This document shows positions 55,771 to 64,000 of a DNA stretch of 64,000 nt, piece by piece. The stretch is from Campanula takesimana (lineage: Eukaryota > Streptophyta > Magnoliopsida > Asterales > Campanulaceae). Location of the stretch: NCBI GenBank assembly GCA_026119855.1, contig JAOWBW010000320.1:806001-870000 (forward strand), written 5' to 3'. The notes beneath the pieces are model-generated. The model saw nothing but the letters and a program-made list of their open reading frames with translations, did no database searches and was not told where the DNA came from. A program made the position numbers and the translations under genes. Position 1 is the first letter of the stretch. Each line of letters starts with the position of its first letter.

Positions 55771-55889
55771 CCAGAAACGCCTCAACTGGCCCTTGTCAGA
55801 AGAAGAAATCATGCAGAAACAAAGCCCAAGTGCTCCCGAAATCAGCAGGGATCAACATTCTCCACCCTTGGTGACACACTTTGGACACA

Positions 55890-56132
55890 CATTAATTTGG
55901 TCCTCCCCTAAGGCATGTCTAAATTAAAATTAGATAGAAACCTCCACTAAAAGTAGGTTGTGTCTTTCTTTTTAAATCAAAGTCAATCTCGACATTTTCC
56001 TCGCTAAAGGGAAAACATTCTTTTCGGCCCTCAGTCAACTGTGCCCATACCCCGGGAAAAGTCAACATCAAATGCAGCTACAAGCAGCAATTCGGTCCAC
56101 AGGGATCCACTGAAATCACCACTTGTCAAGCA
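55890..56132. other. Spacer in element C 3' region
   Basis: No ORF or repeat recognised; some GTTGACTTT/CCCCGG phrases are shared with element B. Confidence 0.4.
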
Positions 56133-56635
56133 AACATGACAGATTCGTCAACAAGGGTTCACCAACGGACTCATTCAAGGGATTCACTAACGGATTCATT
56201 CAACAGATTTACTAATGGATTCGTCAACAAGGGTTCACCAACGGACTCATACAAGGGTTCACCAACGGACTCATCCAACGGATTTACCAACGGATTCGTC
56301 AATAAGGGTTCACCAACGGACTCATTCAAAGGATTCACTAACGGATTCATCTAGCGGATTCACCAACGGATACGTCAACAAGGTTTCACCAACGGACTCA
56401 TTCAAAGAGTTCACTAACAGATTCATTCAACGGATTTATTAACTGATTCATCAATAAGGGTTCACCAACGGACTCATCCAATGGATTTACTAACGGATTC
56501 GTCAACAAGGGTTCACCAACAGACTCATCCAACGAATTCACTAACGGATTCATCCAACAGATTTACTAACGGATTCGTCAATAACGTTCCACTAACGGAT
56601 TCATCCAACAGATTCAACCGGCGGATTCACAAACA
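56133..56635. repeat. Tandem array of GGATTC/CCAAC units, element C
   Basis: Repeated GGATTCACYAACGGA- and GGATTYRTCAAC-like units of 12-18 bp with higher-order grouping (about 48-75 bp). The complement of the element B unit (GGATCC...CAGCAAAC) shows the same GGAT(Y)C and CAAC spacing, so both arrays may derive from one ancestor. Confidence 0.75.
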
Positions 56636-56794
56636 AATCATGCCACCCCCTCTATCAAAAGCTGCTCACAGAGGGAGCGCACCCCTCTCTCTCGCAATTT
56701 CAAATTCCTGCTTTCATCGAGTCTTTGCTATTTCTTGGTGATGTCCTCGGCGAATGTCTTTTCTTTCGTCGGCGCGTTTTGCTTCGCAATCCAA

Positions 56795-57718
56795 GGTGTT
56801 TTTTTGTCAGTTCCTGTTACTTCCGTTAAGTTCCTGGTTGACCCCGTTAAGTCCAGGGACTAAACCGAATAATAGGGCTGACTTCCTAGTCCATTCTGTC
56901 AAAAAATCATTCTCTGAGTCGCGCGCCTCCGACCATAGGAACCAGAAGCGCACGCCTTCCACACCCAAGGTGGGAAGCGCGCGGCTCTGGGCGTCAGTTA
57001 CAGATTTCTGACCAAGAATCTCTTCCTTGCTCATTTTACATGATTTTGCCCAGGAAAGATTTCTTGGTGACTGAGTTTTGGAATAAAAAACATGTCTTTT
57101 TCAACTATAAAAACCCCTCCTCATCTCCATTTCAAAGGACTCTTTTTTAGCACTCTTAAACTCTCTTTTTGGAACAAGAAAACTCTACACAAAATACTTT
57201 TAAAGCATTTCCCAAGAAGTTCTCTAAGAAGTATTTGAGGTCCTTGAAGCATAGGTAAAAGTTCATCTTCCTCCTTCTTCTCTACTTCATCTCTTCTCTC
57301 TTTTACTTTAATCAAACGTGCAATCATCTCAAATCATTTTGGGACATGACACCAATGACTACTTCACTTCATTGAAGCTAGTCAAGGAGTCATCTCCCTA
57401 CATTCCAAAACCCCCTTTTTTAACCCCTTTTATCATCATCGAAAAATAGGAAGAACATTTTGATTATGTAGATTTTGAACAAGCAAGACCGACATTAGTC
57501 GGGCGAGATGGGTGTTTAAGTACTTCCCATCTTGTAACCTAACCCCCAAACCTCATAACAAGAATCTCGGTTTTCGTATCAAACTTAGGCTAAATATTAG
57601 GTTTTTCTTATGTTCTTCTAAAACATAGGTGGCGACTCTACAATTAAAACACGAATAGACATCCAATGAACAACAACACGCGCTCTAGCCAAGCCGTGCT
57701 CCTCCAGGGGTATCTACA
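56795..57718 (+). repeat. Element C 3' LTR, 5'-truncated
   Basis: Lacks about 70 bp of the LTR start and the polypurine tract found in B/D. It has three GC cores aligned at 56928, 56957 and 56986 (29-bp steps) and TATAAAAA at 57106-57113. Confidence 0.88.
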
Positions 57719-59216
57719 GTTTGTTAAGCGATTTCAAAAATTTAGGAAATTATCAAAACCTGGATCCTCGAGCAAAACATCAGCAAAGTTTTCTCGAGGC
57801 AGAGACTCAAAGAAAGATGACGACTTGGTTTGCTACAACTGTAGAAACCTGGTCACTTCGCATCAAAATGCCCTAGTCCAAAATTTGAGTACATGAAGAG
57901 GAACAATGCGCAAAGATCATCTAAGCAGCACGGAATGGTTGCTGAAGAAGACTGCGCAGAAAAGGAGCTCAAGACCTGGATAGAGACTGACACTGAAGAC
58001 AGTGATGATGATGACTCTGAGGATGGACTGCTCTGCTTGATGGCCAATGCTGATGATGATAGTGACTCAGACAATGACATTCCAGACATGAACGCATCGA
58101 ATGAGCCAAGGAAGATAACAAAGAAGAAAGGTCCCACTATCACCGAACTGGTAGAAATGGGACATCTGACTCCAAGCAGACAGAATGGCAAGTACTTATT
58201 TGCCAAAGCAGACCTATCAAAAAAGTTTGTAGCTGTGCCTTCGCGCAAAGAAACTCTTGAAATTCCTGCTGTAATTATAAAAGAGAATGATGACTCTGCC
58301 GCTGAGCGCGAGTCTATTTTTCAACAAGCTGAAAAGGTAATCAAGAAATTTAATTCTATGAAAGAAGCCGTGGACTTATCAATTTGAGAAATTTCACATT
58401 TTAAGACGAAAAAAACTCTTATAAAATCTGAAATCACCCTCCTTAAGGAGCATATTAAGAGCATGACTCTTCTTACTGAAAAGAACCATTTCTTGATAGA
58501 TCAAAATGCGTTATTTAAAGTAAGAAATGAAGAGTTGGCTGCTCAAGTAGCTGATCTTACAAAGATCACTGATGAGTGGACCAAATCTCGTGTCACTATG
58601 GATCAAATTCTAGAATCTCAAAAAGCCAGTGGAGATAAGGAAGGCTTGGGGTTCTCAACTAGTGACAACTTTAAATGCACCATTTGCTCTGAAAGAGAAA
58701 AGGAATTTACACCCCAGCAAACTATTGAAATTCCTAAAGCAAAGTATTATGCTTCAATGGGTAAAGGACAGGAGAAAGTCCAGAGAAAATATTTCCATTA
58801 TATCTACCCAAAGAAGCAAACTGGGAAAGCCAAGGGTAAGGCTAAAGTTGAACCTGCGCTTGACAACTCATATTCTGACTATAGTTGCGCTTCAACTTCA
58901 AATGGCAAATCTGCGCACAAGGGCCATGCACATGAAAGCCATGCGCCTAAACGCCAGATACGCATTCTAAAGAAAAGTGCAACCAAACCTCAGAAAATGG
59001 TATTTGTCAAAGCTAGTTCAACTGCTCCAGTTAAGAATGCTAAGCCAAAGAATAGTAGAGAGTTTGTAAAAACCCAATCTATAAGTGGCTTACATCATTG
59101 TGTTGTGTATGATGGTTTAGGTCACAAGGCTGCAGAATGCCTTTTGCGATTTGCTCCTAATGCTAAGGGATGTAAAAATTCTAAGGTTAGACAGGAGTGG
59201 GTTGTCAAAAGTTGCT
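57719..59216 (+). pseudogene. Element E Gag, C-terminal part and Gag-Pol linker
   Basis: Continues 33356 after element C. It includes a Ser/Lys-rich segment and a CYNCRN knuckle start (57834) whose second half is in another frame (57893 onward). Then comes a long acidic region (TDTEDSDDDDSEDGLLCLMA), then after TGA 58385 a coiled coil (LLTEKNHFLIDQNALFKVRN), a Cys-rich FKCTICSEREKEF and a degenerate knuckle HHCVVYDGLGHKAAEC. TAA at 59216. The extended Gag with a coiled coil is the signature of SIRE-type Copia. Frameshifts and at least three stops make it non-functional. Confidence 0.8.
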
Positions 59217-60153
59217 AACTCTAGGACCCAAGAATAAAGGGGACCTACATTTTTAATGTCTATCTTTCAGGTCTCCTTCTTCATTGCGCACTTTTTACAA
59301 TCTAAAGCGCATATATAGTATCTCGATAGTGGATGTTCTAGACACATGACTGGAGATCTCAACAATCTTAAAGATGTGCATGAAGGTAGAGGTGCCTCAG
59401 TAACTTTTGGAGACAACAACAAAGGGCACATAGTTGGATATGGAAGAATTAGAAAAGATAAAGTGTGCATTGAGAAATTTGCGCTCGTAGAAGGCCTCAA
59501 GCACAACATTCTCTCCATATCACAATTCTGCGATAAAGTTCTAGAATGCTATTTTACTTCACCGCACTACTGTATCAAAGATGGTACATCCGGACAAACT
59601 TTGCTCACAGGGACTCGTAAGGCTAATGTTTACATAATTGATCTTACTGCTGTAAATTCTATCACTAATCTTTGTTTTGCAGTAAAGAACGTTAGTGAAA
59701 GCAGCTGGCTATGGCATAAGCGCTTAAGTCATTTGAACTTCAAGTATTTGGCTAAGCTAGGACGGGAAAATATTGTCAAAGGACTTCCCAAAGTAGCTGA
59801 CCATCATGATAGAAAATACGCAGCATGCCAGCTCGGTAAACAACCAAAGCAGTCTTTCTCCAGCAAGATTGCTTCCTCAACTTAAAAATGTTTACAACTG
59901 CTTCACATGGATTTATTTGGACCTGTCACCACCGTGAGCATTGGAGGAAACAAGTATACCTTAGTTGTGGTGGATGACTACTCAAGATACACATGGGTTG
60001 AAATGATGATATCCAAAGATGACTGCTATGATATCCTGACTGCTCTCTTTCGAAGGCTCCAAACTCAAAAGGAAGACGGCATCATGAGCGTTAGATCAGA
60101 CAATGGAACTGAATTCAAGAATAACAGTGTTGCTCAATATTGTGACGACCATG
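59217..60153 (+). pseudogene. Element E protease and integrase (cut by element D)
   Basis: Protease: YLDSGCSRHMTGD (Asp at 59325), then GRGASVTFGDNNKGHIVGYG and KHNILSISQFCDKVLECYF. Integrase: zinc region LWHKRLSHLNFKYLAKLG and KYAACQLGKQ, in which the first cysteine of the C-x2-C pair is Tyr (59815-59817), so zinc binding is doubtful. The core starts after a TAA at 59883 with LLHMDLFGPV (Asp) and VVDDYSRYTWVEM, and SDNGTEFKN (Asp). Element D cuts it at 60154, so the catalytic Glu, RT and RNase H are outside. A minimum of one frameshift precedes the protease. Confidence 0.83.
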
Positions 60154-61289
60154 TGTAGATACCCCGGGGGACCACGGCTTGGCTAGAGCACGTGAATTAC
60201 CTAGGATGTCTACTTGATTTTAAGAGTCGCCACCCACGTTTTAGAGGAACGCGAGAAAACCTAAGAAAGATAGCCTTTTTGTACGAAAACCAGAGATTCG
60301 GGAAGAGAAGGGTTCGGGGGTTAGGTGATGGAGTGGGAAGTACTTAAACACCCACTCCGCCCCGCTTACGCGGGTCTTGCTACTTTTGGTGTTCTAATAT
60401 TAAATGTCCTTCAATTTAATGATAAGAGAAATGTGCTAATAATTATAATGAAAAGAAAGGGGAAATTTATAGAGGAAAAATAAAGGAGAATTGTTTATTT
60501 ATTGATTTATGCTAAAGATTACATGTCGAATGATTGCTAGATAATTACATTAAGAAATGAGAATGTAAATTAAAGTGGAATTAAAATGTTGGGATGTAAC
60601 CTTGACCAAACTTCAATAGTGAAGTGGCCTTTTGGTTGTATCCCTTTTTATGGAGATTGCATACATTGACTAGACATGAATAAATAAGAGAAGAAGAATA
60701 AAGTACCTTAAGAAAGAGGACTTCAAACTTGGACTTGAAAATGGTGTTGTGTTGTGGAGAAATTGTTGTAGAACAATTTTATGTAGAGTCTTGTTACGAA
60801 GAACTCTTGTTGGGATAATTTGTGTAGAGAATTGTGTATAGTGTGTGTATAGAGAAAATTCAAGTCTAGAAAATGAGGTCCAAAAGAGGTCCCCTCCAAT
60901 GATGGATTGGAGGGGTTTTTATAGTTGAAAGAGGATGTTTTTGGTGCCAATTCGCGGTCACAAAGAAATATTTCCCGGGTGAAATCCATGCAAAATAAGC
61001 AAGAGAGAGATTCTTGGGAGAAAATCTGTAACTGACGCCTTAGAGGCGCGCGCTTCCGGGTGTACCATCGGAAGGCGCGCGCTTCTGACCTCAAAAGGCG
61101 GAGGCGCGCGACTTTGAAAAGGTAATTTTGACAGAATGGACTAGAAAGTTAATTCTGTTATGCAGTTTAGTCCAAAACTGACGGAATCAGTTAAGAACTT
61201 AATCGACCTAACAGAAATTAACAAAAACAAGTAAAGTAAAAATACTATGTATGCAATCGGGGTGAGAGGTCCAAGGCGGGGTGTCTAAA
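60154..61289 (-). repeat. Element D 3' LTR
   Basis: Matches the B LTRs with internal deletions totalling about 49 bp. It retains the GC cores in 29-bp phase and the PBS-like GAGTCGCCACCC. Confidence 0.9.
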
Positions 61290-61451
61290 GAGCCCCTCGG
61301 CGACGTGGATTGCAAAGCAAAATGCGTCGATGAAAGAAAGACAACCGCCGAGGACATCGACAAGAGAAAACAAAGACTCGATAAAGCAGGAATTTGAAAT
61401 TACAAAGGATAAGAGTGCGCTCCCTGTGTGAGCGGCTTTCGCGGATGGAAA

Positions 61452-62103
61452 AGGTGTGGTGGCTTGAGGCGGCCCACCACGCCCATAAAATTTTAAAAAG
61501 GTGTGGTGGCTTGAGGCGGCCCACCACGGCCAAAAAAATTTAAAAAGGTGTGGTGGCTTGAGGCGGCCCACCACGGCCACAATTTTTTTTTTTTAAAAAG
61601 GTGTGGTGGCTTGAGGCGGCCCACCACGGCCATAAAAATTTAAAAAGGTGTGGTGGATTGAGGCGGCCCACCACGGCCACAAAAATTTAAAAAGGTGTGG
61701 TGGCTTGAGGCGGCCCACCACGGCCACAAAAATTTAAAATGGTGTGGTGGCTTGAGGCGGCCCACCACGGCCACAAAAATTTAAAAAGGTGTGGTGGCTT
61801 GAGGCGGCCCACCACGGCCACAAAATTTTAAAAAGGTGTGGTGGCTTGAGGCGGCCCACTACGGCCACAAAAATTTAAAAAGGTGTGGTGGCTTGAGGCG
61901 GCCCACCACGGACACAAAAATTTAAAAAGGTGTGGTGGCTTAAGGCGGCCCACCACGGCCACAAAATTTTAAAAAGGTGTGGTGGCTTGAGGCGGCCCAC
62001 CACGGCCACAAAAATTTAAAAAGGTGTGGTGGCTTGAGGCGGCCCACCACGGCCACAAAATTTAAAAAATGGTGTGGTAGCTTGAGGCGGCCCACCACGG
62101 CCT
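61452..62103. repeat. Tandem array, 14 units of about 47 bp, element D
   Basis: Same GTGGTGGCTTGAGGCGGCC units as 15109-15757, again 14 copies by eye. Confidence 0.9.
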
Positions 62104-62191
62104 CAATTTAAAGAAAGATGGGGATTTTGAAATTGTGAAAGATGGGGGTGCGCTCCCTGTGTGAGCGGCTTTATTGATATATAAAGGATAT

Positions 62192-62601
62192 GGCGGGATC
62201 CGTTTTGCTGAAGCGGGATCCGTTTGCTGAAGCGGGATCCGTTTGCTGAGGCGGGATCTGTTTGCTGAATGCGGGATCCGATTGCTGAGACGGGATCCGT
62301 TTGCTGAAGGCGGGATCCGTTTGCTGATGGCGGGATCCGTTTGCTGATGGCGGGATCCGTTTGCTGGTGGCGGGATCCGTTTGCTGGTGCGGGATCCGTT
62401 TGCTGATTGCGGGATCCGTTTGCTGATTGCGGGATCCGTTTGCTGATACGGGATCCGTTTGCTGAATGCAGGATCCGTTTTGCTGATTGCGGGATCTGTT
62501 TGCTGAATGCGGGATCCGTTTGCTGAAGCGGGATCCGTTTGCTGATGCGGGATCCGTTTGCTGAATGCGGGATCCGTTTGCTGATGCGGGATCCGTTTGC
62601 T
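62192..62601. repeat. Tandem array of about 21 GGATCC-containing units, element D
   Basis: Same GGGATCCGTTTGCTGA-type unit as in element B but about 10 copies fewer. The reading frames across it are by-products. Confidence 0.9.
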
Positions 62602-63142
62602 CCGTCTGCCTATTGTTGTGTTGCTTGATGGAAAGGTGGTGATTTTGTGGCTCACCATGGACCGAGTTGCTGTTACAGCTGCTATTGACTTTATCGTGGG
62701 GATGCGGGCATGGTTGACTGTGGACCATTTTCTGCTGGGGATGAAGTGCCTTGAGTAGCGGATGCTGTTGACTTCGTGGTGGTACCTGTTATGTGTGTGC
62801 TTGGCAGGTATATGTGTTTGTGCAAGAAGATGCATGAAGTGTGAAATGAAGATAGAAATAGTGCTCGTGGTGCAATGAGATTTGAAAGCAGTTTGTATGA
62901 GAGAGAAGTAAAGTGATTCTGTGTGTGAAGTGATTTTTGAAAGCAGAGATTGCTTGAGATGAATGATGTTCATACCTTCACTTACCATTGCCGCTTGATT
63001 GAGGATGGATTCCTGAAGGATGCTGATGCTTTTGATGAAGAATGTCCATGCTTTGGATGGAGAATGATGATGTTGATGATGATGAATTGTTCTTGCCTTT
63101 GAAGGAGCGTCGGCGGGATGGTATTCTGGGTGATGGGTTGGT
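62602..63142 (-). other. Non-coding 3' region of element D
   Basis: Homologous to 16449-16945 of element B. No ORF beyond a repetitive by-product frame. Confidence 0.55.
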
Positions 63143-63200
63143 CGTTCCAAAAGGCTACCTATGTATCTATTTAAGAGAATCAGACCAACGTAGTTCAAGG
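63143..63200 (-). other. Conserved post-pol stem-loop block (H2), element D copy
   Basis: Minus strand GAACTACGTTGGTCTGATTC then GATACATAGGTAGCC. The stem is partly decayed. Confidence 0.55.
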
Positions 63201-64000
63201 ATGATGGAGAGTGCTGGGGAGGAAAATCTAGGAGCGAAGCAAAGTAGGGCACATACTTTTGCACATAGAAGGAGAAAAAGAAAAAGAAAAATCTTTTTTT
63301 TTTTTTTTTTTAGTTCATGGATGAACCATTTTAACCATTGTGTGTTTGTAAAGCCAACCCAAGATCAAGTCATGTTCGATCGAAGCCCGGATTTCCTCGC
63401 TTGAATGTTGTCGTCGTTGCCGTGGTGTCCAACGAAATTGATGTCTAGCCCCCAGAGATTTGTCGTTTATGGGGCTTCAAAAGGACTATTAATGTCGAGA
63501 TGCCAAGGGGTTGCTGACTGTAAAGCCCCTCGAATGCTGAACTTTGAGTGGCTTATGAAGCCCCAAGATGAATCAACTCTTAGCCCATTCAAATAAACTG
63601 TCTTTTGTTGTCGACGTGGGCAAGCCCCAAGAGAAGATCATTGATACCAAGCTTTGCAAGATTGCTAAGCCCCAAATGTCATGGGCTTATCAAGTTTGTA
63701 GATGGCGGGATGTGGAGACCTTTCGATGTGAAGCCCCAAATCGGCTTAGCTTTGTATTGAGAGCGGATGCCACATCGGGTAGGGCTTTTGAAGGTGATCT
63801 CCTTCTTTCTCTTGCTTGGAAATCGATGGCCCTTTTTGTGGTTGATACCCAAATGGCGGAAGGCCCATGTTAGAAGTGTAGTATGGTCTTCGGGAGACGT
63901 CTCGTGGGAGATGGTGATGTTGTTGCAGATGATAAGGTCTTGGTGTGATAAAGTCTCGAACAGTATGTTTGCTCGAGTCTTCTTGAGTTGAACCGACGGC
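63201..64000 (-). other. Non-coding interior of element D
   Basis: Homologous to 17040-17800 in element B, with a poly(T) tract at 63294-63311 and the AAGCCCCAA phrase six times. No gene recognised; continues past the window. Confidence 0.5.

Larger units (their letters stand above)
33357..57718 (+). mobile_element. Element C: Ogre/Tat-like Ty3/Gypsy retrotransposon, split by Athila G
   Basis: The 5' LTR is 33357-34317 and the truncated 3' LTR is 56795-57718, with a duplication GTTTG (33352-33356, 57719-57723). PBS TGGCGACTCCGCTGGGG is at 34319-34335. The order is leader, gag, protease, [G at 37761-49196], G-patch linker, RT, RNase H, archaeal-type RNase H, integrase, hairpin block, antisense ORF, tandem array, 3' LTR. 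Without G it is about 12.9 kb. The leader, LTR and 3' motifs are homologous to B and D, so C is the autonomous-type relative of those elements. Multiple stops and frameshifts make this copy inactive. Confidence 0.9.
31143..60153 (+). mobile_element. Element E: SIRE-like Copia retrotransposon, split by element C and truncated by D
   Basis: The 5' LTR is 31143-32484 (TGTTGGG...CCAACA), with PBS TGGTATCAGAGCA at 32487. Gag begins at 32559 and stops at 33356, where element C (33357-57718, duplication GTTTG) enters. It resumes at 57724 with the gag C terminus, protease and integrase until element D at 60154. The long acidic, coiled Gag and the protease motif YLDSGCSRHMTG favour the SIRE/Maximus lineage. 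All modules have frameshifts or stops. The RT-RNase H and the 3' LTR lie beyond D, outside the window. Confidence 0.85.
60154..64000 (-). mobile_element. Element D: non-autonomous Ogre-like element, sister of B (runs off the window)
   Basis: LTR 60154-61289 (1136 bp, TATA box inverted at 60923-60916, GC cores at 61045, 61074, 61103), then the same order as in B, read from the 3' side: GTGGTGG array, GGATCC array, H2 block, non-coding region. It matches B segment by segment to 64000. The target is element E integrase, with CCATG (60149-60153) the likely left duplication. Gag and the 5' LTR must lie beyond the window. The LTR end TCTAAA replaces TCTACA, a point change. Confidence 0.85.

Overview
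This window reads as plant nuclear DNA, most likely heterochromatic and from a eudicot whose species I cannot identify. The evidence is nested LTR retrotransposons of the plant Ty3/Gypsy lineages Tat/Ogre and Athila, Copia elements primed at the initiator-Met-type site, Stowaway-like MITEs with TA target duplications, and a Mutator-like element carrying a scrap of a plant ZAT10-type C2H2 zinc-finger gene. I see no intact host gene, no rRNA or tRNA gene and no CRISPR array.

Layout. 1-5990 is AT-rich old sequence with a Pack-MULE-like element (125-1660), four hairpin MITEs and a locally duplicated segment. 5991-27568 is element A, a minus-strand Tat-lineage Gypsy element (TSD taaga). It is split by element B (13761-23171, TSD atatg), a minus-strand non-autonomous Ogre-like element. 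27569-30364 is old flank with MITEs and a 104-bp palindrome. 30365 starts Copia element F, interrupted at 31143 by Copia element E (SIRE-like). E is interrupted by element C (33357-57718, TSD gtttg), a plus-strand Ogre/Tat-like element, and C is interrupted by element G (37761-49196, TSD cgtcc), a young Athila. The rest of E (57719-60153) is cut by element D (60154 to beyond the window), a sister of B. The order is therefore F, then E, then C and D, with G inside C, and separately A then B.

How the parts relate. A and C carry gag-protease-RT-RNase H-archaeal-type RNase H-integrase, and each also has an antisense gene between integrase and the 3' LTR. In A this is a spliced Transposase_28-like/coiled-coil gene plus a small acidic ORF behind its own TATA box. 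In C it is a DUF7745-like ORF. B and D have no pol and only a shortened gag. They share PBS, leader, LTR and 3' structures with C, so they would depend on a C-type partner. All autonomous elements here are broken, mostly by stops that look like C-to-T (or G-to-A) transitions.

Most interesting unexplained signals: (1) GC-rich palindromic sites repeated with an exact 29-bp period in Ogre LTRs, leaders and the antisense promoter, and a comparable 22/49/22 bp array in the Athila LTR that recurs ahead of its third ORF; (2) a roughly 30-nt hairpin with GNRA-like loop and compensatory changes shared by Ogre and Athila; (3) a second conserved stem-loop block downstream of integrase in both lineages; (4) a long inverted repeat in the Ogre leader. 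These were all found by eye and no folding or database search was run.
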